This document shows positions 51,345 through 60,476 of a stretch of 64,000 nt of DNA, one piece after another. The notes below the pieces were generated by a model. The model saw only the letters and a list, made by a program, of their open reading frames with translations. It was not told the DNA's origin and searched no databases. Origin of the DNA: Bradyrhizobium sp. AT1. GTDB lineage: Bacteria; Pseudomonadota; Alphaproteobacteria; Rhizobiales; Xanthobacteraceae. The translations under genes were made by a program, and so were the position numbers. The stretch covers positions 4,515,494-4,579,493 of the forward strand of contig NZ_JXDL01000001.1 of the NCBI RefSeq assembly GCF_001590795.1, in the 5' to 3' direction. How positions within the stretch are numbered: position 1 is the stretch's first letter; each line of letters starts with the position of its first letter.

Positions 51345-54300
51345 TCACTCCTTGCGGCCGGACAGCTGTTCTTTCAACGCGGCAAGTTTCGCGAAGGGCG
51401 AGTTCGGATCGGCGGGACGATCGCGCTCGCGCGGGTTCGCGCTCGAAGCGTAGGGGCGCAGCGACGGACCGCCCTGGCGGTCACGCCCCTTGTCGCGGTC
51501 GCGGCCACGATTGTCGCGGCCCTTGTCGCGATCGCCGCCGAACTTGCCCTTGTCGCGATCGCGGCCCTTGTTGTCGCGGTCCTTGCCCTCGAAGCGGCGC
51601 TTGTCGTCGCGCCCCTCGGGACGCGGCGCGCCGCCCTCGCCACCTTCGCGCGGCTTGCGGAAGTCTCTGCCGCCGTCGCGACGATGACCGCCATGACGGC
51701 GCTCGCCCCGCTTCTCACCATCGGCCGCTTGCGCAGCTTCGCCTTCGGCGGGCGCGGCGCCGGCCTCAGCGCCGGCCTGCGGACGCTGGTTGTTATGGTG
51801 ACGCTGATGGCGATGGCGCTCGTGGCGCGGCTTGCGATCCTCGTGACGGCCGCCGGGACGCCAGACCTCGACCAGCTCGGGCTCGGCGGGCGCGGCTGCA
51901 ACCTCAGGCGCAGCGTCGGGCGATGCAGCAGCTTCGGTCGCGGCCGGCTCGGCGGCAGCAGCTTCAAGGCCTGCAGCTTCCGGGGCGGCAGCGGTCTCTT
52001 CGGCCGGCGGCGCGATGCCGGGGGCGTCTTCGGGCGTGACCGGAGCTTCAGGCGCAGCTTCCAGCGCGGGCTCCGCTTGCGCGGCCTCGTCCTGCTGCTC
52101 CATGCCGGGCGCGTCTTCGACGGTGACGGCTTCGACAACGGCCTCCGTGGATGTCTCCTCGGGCAGGCCGGCGACGGCCTCCACGGCGGTCTCGGTCGAG
52201 GTCTCGGCGCTACCTTCAGCCGGCGGCGTCTCGGCCGCGACCGTCTCAGTCACGACAGGCTTCTGCGGCAGCGGCGGACGCTTCTCCATGCGATAGCCGA
52301 GCGCGCGCAGCACCGAGGCAAAATCCTCGCCTGCAGATCCCGTCAGCGAGGTCATGGCCTGCGTGACGACAAAGCTGCGGCCGTCGAAGGCGCCGGCCGG
52401 CTTTTCGCCGGACGCGTTCTCGCGCCAGGCCAGCGCCGGGCGGATCAGATCGGCCAGGCGCTCCAGGATATCGACGCGCACGGCGCGCTCGCCGGCCTGC
52501 TTGTAGCCGAGCACGCGATAGGCATCGCGCGGCAGCGCCTTGTCGACCGGGAACGAAGTGCGCCCCGACGAGGCCAGATGCTGCGCGCCCGAGAGCGAGG
52601 ACAGATCGACATTGTCCTGCTTCAGCGCCCACAGCAGCGCGGCGAGCGCGCGCGCGGCGGGCTTGAGCAGGCCGGGGAAATAGATGTGATAGGCGCCGAA
52701 ACGGACGCCGTATTTGCGCAACACCGCGCGCGAGGGCTGGTCGAGATCCTTCAGCTCGTTGGCGATCTTCGGCCGTTCCAGCACGCCGAGCGCCTCGACC
52801 AGCTGATAGGCGATGCCGCGGGCAATGCCGGTGACATCCTCGGCCTTGGAGAGCTCGAACATCGGCCCGAGCAGCTTTTCGATATGGGTCTTGAGCCAGA
52901 GCTCGAGCCGGGCCTGCACCTTATCACGCGGCGCCCCGGTCAGGCGCTCGTCGGAGATGATGCGGATACGCGGATGCAGCGCGTCCTCTGCGGCAGACAG
53001 TCGCGCCACGGCATCGCCGGTCCAGCGGATGATGCCTTCCGAGGTCAGCACGAACTGGTCGTCCGGCGCATTGCCCAATCGTTCGGCGCGCGTGTTGATC
53101 TCGCCGGCGAGCACCGCTTGCGCTGCAGCCTGCAAGGCTTTCGCATCGGAGCCCGCTTCCGCAGCGTCCGGTGCAAAGGTGAAGCCGTCGAGGCGGCCGA
53201 TGACATGGCCTTCGACGATGACTTCGCCGGTCTTGCCGATTTCAGTATTCAAGCTCGTGTTCTCCCGCAGGCGGCGCATCAATACACTGGTCCGGCGATC
53301 AACGAAACGCTCAGTCAAGCGTTCATGGAGCGCATCCGATAATTTATTTTCGACCTCGCGGGCGATTCCCTGCCAGCGTTCGGGGTCTTTCAGCCAGTCC
53401 GGACGGTTGGCGACGAAGGTCCAGGTGCGGATTTGCGCGATCCGGGCCGACAGCGTGTCGATGTCGCCGTCGATGCGGTCGGCCTGGGTGATCTGGGCTT
53501 CGAACCAGGCATCGGGAATGCATCCCTTGCGCATCAGGAAGCCGTAAAGCGTGGTCACCAGTTCGGCATGGGCGGCCGGCGACAATTTCCTGTAGTCCGG
53601 GACCTGGCAGGCCTCCCACAGCCGCTCCACCGCCTCTTTGCCATGCGCGATATCGCGCACCTCGGCGTCGCGGGCGGCATGGTCGAGCACGCGCATGTCC
53701 TCGGCGATGGGCGCGCGGGTCAGCGCCTCGTGGCCGGGGCCGAGGTTCAGGGAGACCTGCAGCGCGCCGAGCGAGGCGAAATCCAGCTTGGCGTTGCGCC
53801 ATTGCAGCATCTTCACGGGATCGAAGGTGTGGTTCTGCAGCGCGTTGACGAGTTCGGGCTCGAACGGCGCGCAGCGGCCCGTGGTGCCGAAAGTGCCGTT
53901 GCGCGTGGCGCGGCCGGCGCGGCCGGCGATCTGCGCGAATTCGGACGGCGTCAGGCGGCGGAACTGATAGCCGTCGAACTTGCGGTCGGAGGCGAAGGCG
54001 ACGTGGTCGACGTCGAGATTGAGGCCCATGCCGACGGCATCGGTGGCGACGAGATAATCGACGTCGCCGTTCTGGAACATCGCCACCTGCGCGTTGCGCG
54101 TGCGGGGCGAGAGCGAGCCCAGCACCACGGCGGCGCCGCCATGCTGGCGGCGGATCAGCTCGGCGATGGCATAGACTTCATCCGCCGAGAACGCGACGAT
54201 GGCGGTGCGGCGCGGCTGGCGCGTGATCTTGCGGTCGCCGGCGAATTCGAGCTGCGACAGGCGCGGCCGCGTGATCATGGAGACGCCCGGCAGCAGCCGC

Positions 54301-54749
54301 TCGATGATCGGGCGCATCGTGGCGGCGCCCAGCAGCAGCGTCTCGTCGCGGCCGCGGCGATTGAGGATGCGATCGGTGAAGACATGGCCGCGTTCGAGAT
54401 CGCTGGCGATCTGCACCTCGTCGACGGCGAGGAAGGAGACATCGAGGTCGCGCGGCATCGCTTCGACCGTCGAGACCCAATAGCGCGGGCTCTTCGGCTT
54501 GATCTTCTCCTCGCCGGTGACGAGCGCGACCGCCTCGCTGCCGACCCTTGCGGCGATCTTGTTGTAGACCTCGCGCGCGAGCAGGCGCAGCGGCAGGCCG
54601 ATCATGCCCGAGGGATGCGCGAGCATCCGTTCGATGGCGAGATGGGTCTTGCCGGTGTTGGTCGGCCCGAGCACCGCGGTGACGCCGGCGCCGGGCACGC
54701 GATCAGAAGCTGCGCGCTCGGAAGCGAAGGGGGAGGAGGAAAAGGGCAT
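51345..54749 (-). CDS. Suv3-like DExH helicase with long disordered C-terminus
   Basis: A 1134-residue helicase. Walker A GPTNTGKTHLAIERM is near residue 27, the Walker B variant is LAVDEVQIASD, motif III-like LLLGAATMRPI, and the C-terminal RecA motifs are VATDAVGMGLNLDV and QIAGRAGRATRNG. This matches the Suv3/MgpS group of RNA/DNA helicases. From about residue 830 the protein is Ala/Glu/Pro-rich, then very basic and Arg/Gly/Asp-rich (EGKDRDNKGRDRDKGKFGGD), and likely disordered and RNA-binding. I use ATG 54749; a longer start at 54821 is possible. The downstream S4 gene is probably co-transcribed, suggesting an RNA-related job. Confidence 0.88.
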   Translation of the reverse strand: MPFSSSPFASERAASDRVPGAGVTAVLGPTNTGKTHLAIERMLAHPSGMIGLPLRLLAREVYNKIAARVGSEAVALVTGEEKIKPKSPRYWVSTVEAMPRDLDVSFLAVDEVQIASDLERGHVFTDRILNRRGRDETLLLGAATMRPIIERLLPGVSMITRPRLSQLEFAGDRKITRQPRRTAIVAFSADEVYAIAELIRRQHGGAAVVLGSLSPRTRNAQVAMFQNGDVDYLVATDAVGMGLNLDVDHVAFASDRKFDGYQFRRLTPSEFAQIAGRAGRATRNGTFGTTGRCAPFEPELVNALQNHTFDPVKMLQWRNAKLDFASLGALQVSLNLGPGHEALTRAPIAEDMRVLDHAARDAEVRDIAHGKEAVERLWEACQVPDYRKLSPAAHAELVTTLYGFLMRKGCIPDAWFEAQITQADRIDGDIDTLSARIAQIRTWTFVANRPDWLKDPERWQGIAREVENKLSDALHERLTERFVDRRTSVLMRRLRENTSLNTEIGKTGEVIVEGHVIGRLDGFTFAPDAAEAGSDAKALQAAAQAVLAGEINTRAERLGNAPDDQFVLTSEGIIRWTGDAVARLSAAEDALHPRIRIISDERLTGAPRDKVQARLELWLKTHIEKLLGPMFELSKAEDVTGIARGIAYQLVEALGVLERPKIANELKDLDQPSRAVLRKYGVRFGAYHIYFPGLLKPAARALAALLWALKQDNVDLSSLSGAQHLASSGRTSFPVDKALPRDAYRVLGYKQAGERAVRVDILERLADLIRPALAWRENASGEKPAGAFDGRSFVVTQAMTSLTGSAGEDFASVLRALGYRMEKRPPLPQKPVVTETVAAETPPAEGSAETSTETAVEAVAGLPEETSTEAVVEAVTVEDAPGMEQQDEAAQAEPALEAAPEAPVTPEDAPGIAPPAEETAAAPEAAGLEAAAAEPAATEAAASPDAAPEVAAAPAEPELVEVWRPGGRHEDRKPRHERHRHQRHHNNQRPQAGAEAGAAPAEGEAAQAADGEKRGERRHGGHRRDGGRDFRKPREGGEGGAPRPEGRDDKRRFEGKDRDNKGRDRDKGKFGGDRDKGRDNRGRDRDKGRDRQGGPSLRPYASSANPRERDRPADPNSPFAKLAALKEQLSGRKE

Positions 54750-55349
54750 CTGGGGGATTAGGTAGTGGCGAATTGGGCGAATGTCAGTGCCGGATTGGGG
54801 CGGGGGGATGCACGGCGCCAAATGCGCTAACCGCTGTCATGCCCCGGCTTGACCGGGGCATCCAGTACGCAGCGGCCCATCCGCTTCACCACAACCGCCT
54901 CGGCGTACTGGATCGCCCGGTCAAGCCGGGCGATGACACCGTGGATGTGGGAACCACTCCCCAAACCTCCCGCAACTGTCTCACTTTGCGACGCTTTTCC
55001 CGTTCGCTTTAAGCTTCGGAACGACTCTAGAACGAATCGCGGCCGAATCGCTGACTCCAGATTGAGTCCCGTTCCGTTCACGCAACATGTCGCGGGAGTC
55101 TTGTTGGGTGCGACTAGATGGAGTTTTCGGTTGCCGCACAAGTGACGTTTCGAGGGCGGAAAGCCTTAAGTTGGGGACGGCACGGAGTCGAATCAGAATC
55201 GCCGAGGAGTCAAATGGATTCCCGGAGCGGCGCCCTGCCCAACTCATTTTTGCGAAGACAACCCCATGCACAGTAGGGATGTGATTGAAATTACTTGCTT
55301 TCTTACCCTCCCCCTCCAGGGGAGGGTTAACGCGACCGCCGCCGCCGTC
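54750..55349. other. Intergenic region with a REP-like repeat and no recognised gene
   Basis: It contains the repeat at 54836-54937. The 340 bases after it hold short open frames (for example 54981-55271 reverse) without recognisable products, and then a CTTTCTTACCCTCCCC ... GGGGAGGG hairpin near 55299-55327. The same CTTTCTTACCCTCCCC motif reappears at the very end of the window. Confidence 0.5.
54836..54937. repeat. REP-like palindromic repeat (copy A)
   Basis: The arms GTCATGCCCCGGCTTGACCG ... CATCCAGTACGC and GGCGTACTGGATCGCCCGGT ... CGGGCGATGAC are complementary with few mismatches. Nearly the same sequence is found at 56428-56528. Confidence 0.85.
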
Positions 55350-56234
55350 CTACTGCGTCTTCGCGACCCGCGGCGGCTGGGCGGTGGTGATGAAGCTGGT
55401 GGCTTCCAGCATGGCAGGCCCGAGCGGCGTCGGCACTTTCAGCCAGAACGGGACCAGGATGCGGGTGCCCGCGATCGGGGCAAACGCGATCTCGATGTTG
55501 CGCTGGGCGGCGAGGTATTTGATCACGGGGCGATCGGGGATGTAGCCCGCGACCGGCACGAAATACAGCGAGCAGACCACGACCGGGCCCTTGTAGCCCT
55601 TCTCTGCCTTCACGGTCTCCATGCGCTTGAAATCGAGCTTGAGCTCGTAGCGCATGCGGCCGTCGAACACGGGCGCCGAGTTGTGGCAGGCCTCCGGCGA
55701 GACGGGATCGCCGGTGCCGGGCACGCGCAGCAGCGAGGCTGTCATGGGGTCCCAGACGCCGCGGCGGTGCGCGTCGGTGACGACGATACGGTCCGGATCG
55801 ACCGGCGGCTCGGGCAGGATCGCAAAATCCTTCACATTGCCCTTGTCGAGCGTGATGCGGATTTCTTCGGTCTTCTTCTGGGTGGTGGTGGAGGCCTGGT
55901 AGCCGGTCGCGACCAGCGCGCCATTGACGACGCGGCCCTGCGAGGCGCCGGTGCCGGACCCGCCGGTGAACGACTTCAGAAGCCCCGAGGTGCCGCCCGC
56001 GGCCGCCGCCGAGAACACATCGTCCTGGATGTCGATGTTCCAGCCGCCCTTACCGACGGGAATGCCCGACAGCGAGGCCTCATATTGCGCCTCGAGCTTG
56101 CCCTGCGCCGCCGCCGGCACCGCGCCCCAAGCCAACGCCAGCCCGCAAAACGCCGCCACCCAGCCGGCAAAACGCGGGCTGGCGGAGCGCAAGTTGCGCG
56201 CATGAGAGGGCGTTGTGGGCACGAAGCAATCCAA
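55350..56234 (-). CDS. DUF3108 domain-containing exported protein
   Basis: A protein of up to 294 residues. The signal peptide is FAGWVAAFCGLALAWGAVPA before AAAQG. The DUF3108 body has LEAQYEASLSGIPVGKGGWN, NGALVATGYQASTTTQKKTE and the KRMETVKAEKGYKGPVVVCS strand. DUF3108 proteins are periplasmic beta-rich proteins of unknown role. The start is uncertain: TTG 56234 begins this frame, GTG 56222 is an alternative, and neither has a clear ribosome binding site. Confidence 0.82.
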   Translation of the reverse strand: MDCFVPTTPSHARNLRSASPRFAGWVAAFCGLALAWGAVPAAAQGKLEAQYEASLSGIPVGKGGWNIDIQDDVFSAAAAGGTSGLLKSFTGGSGTGASQGRVVNGALVATGYQASTTTQKKTEEIRITLDKGNVKDFAILPEPPVDPDRIVVTDAHRRGVWDPMTASLLRVPGTGDPVSPEACHNSAPVFDGRMRYELKLDFKRMETVKAEKGYKGPVVVCSLYFVPVAGYIPDRPVIKYLAAQRNIEIAFAPIAGTRILVPFWLKVPTPLGPAMLEATSFITTAQPPRVAKTQ

Positions 56235-56731
56235 TCGGGGCCGCGATGGCCGTTACTTAAGCGAAAAACCGCGGCAAACAATGTGTCCCGGCATGTCCGC
56301 CGGGGAACTCCACCGGAGTCTTCAGCGGCGAATACGCCCTTTATGTGATGGTAAGGCGCGACAAACATTGCCGTTTTGGTGATCGGGAAGGTGCCGCGGG
56401 CTCCGAAACCTCTTCCCGCCTTCCGCCGTCATGCCCCGGCTTGACCGGGGCATCCAGTACGCTGCGGCCCCTCTAGTCAGCTGCGCTGCCTCGGCGTACT
56501 GGATCGCCCGGTCAAGCCGGGCGATGACACCTGATTTGCCGCCTGAGATCCCGGGTTCGCGCTCGCGCGCGCCCCGGGACGACGGGCCAAAAATGGCCCG
56601 TCGCCTTGACGTCCCGCCCCTTCCCCCCTATACCGTCCGCCCGCTCCCTGCAAGGACAAAAGAATTTGCCCCCGTGGCGCCCAGAATGGCGGCCGCACAT
56701 CGTTGGGGGTTCGAACTCAAGGATTGATACC
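56235..56731. other. Intergenic region: REP-like repeat and rpmB leader
   Basis: It holds the repeat at 56428-56528, a second short hairpin (GATCCCGGG ... CCCCGGGAC, 56548-56581) and the rpmB leader with AAGGATTG before the start. No gene is seen. Confidence 0.5.
56428..56528. repeat. REP-like palindromic repeat (copy B)
   Basis: A near-identical copy of 54836-54937 in both arms (GTCATGCCCCGGCTTGACCG, then ATCCAGTACGC; GGCGTACTGGATCGCCCGGT, then CGATGAC). Only the centre differs. Confidence 0.85.
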
Positions 56732-57043
56732 ATGTCTCGCCGCTGCGAACTGACGGCCAAGGGCCCCCTCGTCGGCCACAAGGTCAGCCACTCCAACATC
56801 AAGACCAAGCGCCGCTTCCTGCCGAACCTCGTCAATGTGACGTTCCAGTCGGAAGCCCTGGAGCGCAACGTGCGCCTGCGCGTCTCCACCAACGCGGTGA
56901 AGAGCGTCGACCACAATGGCGGCCTCGACGCCTTCCTGCTCAAGGCCAACGCCGACGTCCTCTCCCCGCGCGCCCTCGAGCTGAAGCGCGCCATCCAGAA
57001 GAAGGTCGGCCCGTCGACCGCGCCGGCGAAGAAGGCGAGCTAA
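56732..57043 (+). CDS. rpmB: 50S ribosomal protein L28
   Basis: A 103-residue L28. It begins MSRRCELTAKGPLVGHKVSH and continues with SNIKTKRRFLPNLVNVTFQS and the RVSTNAVKSVDHNGGLDAFL segment. Length is normal for alphaproteobacteria. It is a single gene with a strong terminator 70 bases downstream. Confidence 0.97.
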   Translation: MSRRCELTAKGPLVGHKVSHSNIKTKRRFLPNLVNVTFQSEALERNVRLRVSTNAVKSVDHNGGLDAFLLKANADVLSPRALELKRAIQKKVGPSTAPAKKAS

Positions 57044-57114
57044 GAGTTTTACCGTTAGGGCGGGGGCTAGGTTGCGTCGCGTGGCGTAGGCTTAGCCAAG
57101 TAGAGTTTGCGTTG

Positions 57115-57148
57115 CGGCCGGATCGGAAGATCCGGCCGTTTTTGTTTT
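57115..57148 (+). terminator. Intrinsic terminator of rpmB
   Basis: The 10-base stem CGGCCGGATC/GATCCGGCCG with a GGAA loop is followed by TTTTTGTTTTTG. It closes the housekeeping transcript and marks the left edge of the AT-richer island. Confidence 0.9.
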
Positions 57149-57269
57149 TGGGCAGAGGTACGAAAGTAGCCTAGTTCAGGTTCGATCCTTTTGGATAAGC
57201 TAGCGGAAACTACAAGCAATAGTTGCTAGATGGGGGCTGGCTACGGGCGGGCTGCGAGACCACGCAATT

Positions 57270-58199
57270 GTGCGCTCAGCGATCGGAGGAGCCATACTCC
57301 TCACCGCGCTCTGCACTGCGGCTACTTCACAAAGTCGAAACGCCATCGCAAGGCACTGCCTAGCGATTACAGACGTCAACGCACGCGTCGACTGCTTGGA
57401 GACTGGCATCCTACCGGAAGCGCAGTCAACCATCACACCACAGCAGGCTCCAGCGCTTCAACCCAGCCCAAGCTTCGATTGTCGGGCGGCCAAATCATCG
57501 ATGGAGCGCGCCATATGCACTGATGTCACCTTAGCTCAGTGGGATGCGTTGATGGGACGCACTTATCAACAAGCGCTAAGGACTTACAAGGATCGCCAAG
57601 CGCTATTCGAAAACCAGCGAAGCTGGCTGACGCAACGCGAGACAGCATGCTCCTCCGTTGCTGGCAACATGACTTGGTCATGCATACTCGACGCGACGAA
57701 GCTCCGCGTCACTTTCCTAAACAAGATCGCCAACTCAAGCACCGATCAAAGTCCCACGCCTCAAGTCACCAATCCTGTTTCATCACCACCAACTCAGACA
57801 CGTTTAGAACCTCCAATAGCTAACCCAATTAATTCCGGTACGCGCGGCTCGAAAACGTCGACCGCCGTCTCCGACGACGACGGGTTCCCATTGATCACCG
57901 GACTCGCTGTTCTGGTCTGCTCGTTCGTCGCCCTAAAGCTGGTCCGCAACATCTGGCGACGCCGATACCTGACAAAAAAATACGGCCCTCAGGAAGCCGC
58001 TCAGATCATGGCGCGGGAAGTCTGGCAGGGGATGACAGCAGAACAACTAACCGAATCCCGAGGCCGTCCTGCGGACATCGGACGAGAGATCATCCGCACG
58101 CGCACTAAGGAAACGTGGAAGTACGGCCAAACTGGAAAGAACCGATTTCAAAATCGCATCTATCTTGAGGACGGCATTGTAATCGGCTGGAAGATTTAG
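57270..58199 (+). CDS. LprI-domain membrane protein at the head of the Zorya-like cluster
   Basis: A 309-residue protein. Residues 1-20 look like a signal peptide (RSAIGGAILLTALCTAAT). Residues about 68-145 are an LprI/DUF1311 lysozyme-inhibitor-like domain (FDCRAAKSSMERAICTD, then QRSWLTQRETAC) with paired cysteines. A Pro/Thr-rich linker leads to a membrane helix (PLITGLAVLVCSFVALKLV) at about 210. The cytoplasmic end (WQGMTAEQLTESRGRPADIG ... YLEDGIVIGWK) resembles the SmpA/BamE-like fold. It starts with GTG. It is 64 bases before the zorA-like gene, on the same strand and in the same AT-richer stretch. Its link to the system is inferred. Confidence 0.72.
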   Translation: MRSAIGGAILLTALCTAATSQSRNAIARHCLAITDVNARVDCLETGILPEAQSTITPQQAPALQPSPSFDCRAAKSSMERAICTDVTLAQWDALMGRTYQQALRTYKDRQALFENQRSWLTQRETACSSVAGNMTWSCILDATKLRVTFLNKIANSSTDQSPTPQVTNPVSSPPTQTRLEPPIANPINSGTRGSKTSTAVSDDDGFPLITGLAVLVCSFVALKLVRNIWRRRYLTKKYGPQEAAQIMAREVWQGMTAEQLTESRGRPADIGREIIRTRTKETWKYGQTGKNRFQNRIYLEDGIVIGWKI

Positions 58200-58263
58200 G
58201 CTTGCAACCGCATTGAGCGGACAACCGATCCAGCCGCCATATTTATACATGAGGGGGACACCG

Positions 58264-59733
58264 ATGGATCGATTCGTCGCACTATTGAATAGCGTGTGGC
58301 AACTATTTCTGGCCTTGCCGCCCATTACCCAATGGGCCGTCACTATGTTGTTAGTGTGCCTCATCATCGCACACGGATTTCGCTACAACGAGCACACCGT
58401 TCATGAAGGGCCCTCAATTTTTACAACAGCGGGAATCTTCTTTACGTTTCTCGGTATTGCAGAAGGTCTCTACGCTTTTGACCCGCAGAAAATCGATGCA
58501 AGCATTCCAACGCTGCTCGATGGACTGAAGACCGCATTTATTGCCTCCGTAGTCGGGGTCGGGGCGGCGCTTACTCTGAAATTGCGGTTTGCAACCTTCG
58601 GCGTAAAACGCTCGAGCACTGATGAGAGGGTCGAAGGCGCCACCGTGGACGACCTCTACGGGCAACTCATTAGTCTGCAGCGCTCGCTGGTGGGCGACGA
58701 AGAAGCAACAGTCATTTCTCAACTGAAGCTTAGTCGACAAGACACGAACGATCGACTGGATGCTCTCGGAAAATCGCAGGCCGCCTTTATGCAGCGGCTT
58801 GCCGAAAGCAATTCGAAAGCCCTGATCATTGCGCTGCAGGAAGTGATCCGCGACTTCAACTCAAAGATTACAGAACAATTCGGAGACAATTTCAAACAGC
58901 TCAACGAAGCCGTAGGAGCGATGCTCGAATGGCAAAAACAATACCGAGCACAAATAGGCGAGATGATCCATCAACAATCGCTCGCCGCGGAGAATATGAA
59001 CACAGCCTCAACTCGGTACGAGGCACTTGTCACTAACGCCGAAGACTTTTCAAACGTCGCAAAGGCACTTGATGGCTTGCTTAATGGGCTTGAGGCTCAA
59101 CGAGGCCAAATCACCGAATCTCTCGCGCAACTCGGACAACTTCTTGGAGCAGCCTCCGCGGGCTTGCCTCAGATCGAGACCAAAATAATTCAGTTAACGG
59201 AACAAATGACGCAAGGCGTCAAACAAAACCAAGAGGCAATGACCGCCACTTTGCGTAATGCCACCACGACGCTGGAGTCGTCGATAGCGGACATCCGCAA
59301 AGTTTTACTTGAGACAACCCAGACGGCCGGCTCGCATATGAGCGATCACGTTCGATCGGTGACAAATGCAGTCGAGGTGAAGATTTCCCAACTCAACGAG
59401 CAGCTCACCTCTGGCGTAAAGCAAAACCAAGATTCGATGACGGCAGCTCTGCGAGACGCCGCAGCGGCCTTCCAGTTAGCAATTGCCGACATTCGCAACT
59501 TGTTGCTTGAAACCACGCAAGCCGCCAATACTCAAATCAACGATCATGTCAGGTCGCTATCCGACAGAACAACCGAGCAGTTCGCTAAGCTCGACGCTGC
59601 ACTCGAAACCGAGCTATCAAAGTCAATCTCGTCCCTAGGCCGACAACTGACCGCGCTCTCCAAGCAGTTTGTTGACGATTACACCCCGCTCACGGATCGC
59701 CTGCGCACAGTTCTTCAGATGAGCCGAGGTTAA
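58264..59733 (+). CDS. ZorA-like MotA/TolQ/ExbB family protein with long coiled-coil tail
   Basis: A 489-residue protein matching ZorA, the stator-like motor subunit of Zorya anti-phage systems. Three hydrophobic segments lie near the N-terminus (WAVTMLLVCLIIAHGF; IFTTAGIFFTFLGIAEGLYA; LKTAFIASVVGVGAALTLKL), with the MotA/ExbB signature between. From about residue 120 the protein is a long helical tail that would project into the cytoplasm. The tail contains a tandem repeat of 66 residues (GVKQNQEAMTATLRNA and GVKQNQDSMTAALRDA). AGGGGG lies before ATG 58264. The zorB-like gene begins 5 bases after its stop. Confidence 0.82.
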   Translation: MDRFVALLNSVWQLFLALPPITQWAVTMLLVCLIIAHGFRYNEHTVHEGPSIFTTAGIFFTFLGIAEGLYAFDPQKIDASIPTLLDGLKTAFIASVVGVGAALTLKLRFATFGVKRSSTDERVEGATVDDLYGQLISLQRSLVGDEEATVISQLKLSRQDTNDRLDALGKSQAAFMQRLAESNSKALIIALQEVIRDFNSKITEQFGDNFKQLNEAVGAMLEWQKQYRAQIGEMIHQQSLAAENMNTASTRYEALVTNAEDFSNVAKALDGLLNGLEAQRGQITESLAQLGQLLGAASAGLPQIETKIIQLTEQMTQGVKQNQEAMTATLRNATTTLESSIADIRKVLLETTQTAGSHMSDHVRSVTNAVEVKISQLNEQLTSGVKQNQDSMTAALRDAAAAFQLAIADIRNLLLETTQAANTQINDHVRSLSDRTTEQFAKLDAALETELSKSISSLGRQLTALSKQFVDDYTPLTDRLRTVLQMSRG

Positions 59734-59738
59734 AGGCC

Positions 59739-60476
59739 ATGAAGTTGGAAACCAGAAGCTCGCGCGCTCGCCCACAAGAGGACCACTGGGTTCCTCTTAG
59801 TGACCTGATGACGGGTCTAATGATGATCTTTCTTCTTGTCGCGATAGTCTTCATGCTCCAAGTAAAAAAGAACGAGGCCAGAATCGTAGAAGCGCAAAGC
59901 CGAATTCGAGAAATTGCTACCCGCTATACTGATCTTCGCGGGCAGCTCTACAAAGAGTTATCCGAAGAGTTTAGGGATGACTTACCCAAATGGCGCGCGT
60001 CGATTAAGCCAGATCTATCGATCCGGTTCGAGGAACCAAGCGTTCAGTTCGATACGGGCGCGGCGATCGTTAAGGACGGATTTAAGTCGACCCTCAACAG
60101 CTTTTTCCCCCGATACATCAAAATTCTCAGATCACCAAAATATGCGGATGCGATCGAAGAGGTTCGCATTGAAGGCCATACGTCTTCGCTATGGAAGAAC
60201 CTCGCACCCGAACCTGCTTACTACGAGAATATGCGACTATCACAGGAACGCGCTCGCTCCGTCCTGATGCATGTCTTCGGCATCCAAGCCATTCGCGATG
60301 ACGAGACGTTGCGTTGGATTCTTGCCCGAGTAACGGCCAATGGCTTGTCTTCGGCAAGGCGCCTTGTCACTCCAGATGGGGGAGAGGATCTGATGGGGTC
60401 TCAGCGGGTTGAGTTTCGCGTCAGAACCGCCGCCGAGGACCAATTGTCCAGGATACTCGGAGCGCTCGGCCGATGA
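59739..60476 (+). CDS. ZorB-like MotB/OmpA family protein
   Basis: A 245-residue partner of the ZorA-like protein. It has one N-terminal membrane helix, VPLSDLMTGLMMIFLLVAIV, with Asp22 placed like the ion-binding aspartate of MotB. A periplasmic linker helix follows, then an OmpA-like peptidoglycan-binding domain: IEEVRIEGHTSS, NMRLSQERARSVLMHVFG and GSQRVEFRVRT. In Zorya, ZorA5B2 forms a proton-driven motor anchored to peptidoglycan that senses phage entry. It overlaps the HNH gene by 4 bases (60473-60476), so all three genes are coupled. Confidence 0.82.
   Translation: MKLETRSSRARPQEDHWVPLSDLMTGLMMIFLLVAIVFMLQVKKNEARIVEAQSRIREIATRYTDLRGQLYKELSEEFRDDLPKWRASIKPDLSIRFEEPSVQFDTGAAIVKDGFKSTLNSFFPRYIKILRSPKYADAIEEVRIEGHTSSLWKNLAPEPAYYENMRLSQERARSVLMHVFGIQAIRDDETLRWILARVTANGLSSARRLVTPDGGEDLMGSQRVEFRVRTAAEDQLSRILGALGR

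Noticed and set aside
54981..55271. 96-codon reverse frame after the REP-like repeat
   Set aside because: No ribosome binding site, no family resemblance, and composition like non-coding DNA.
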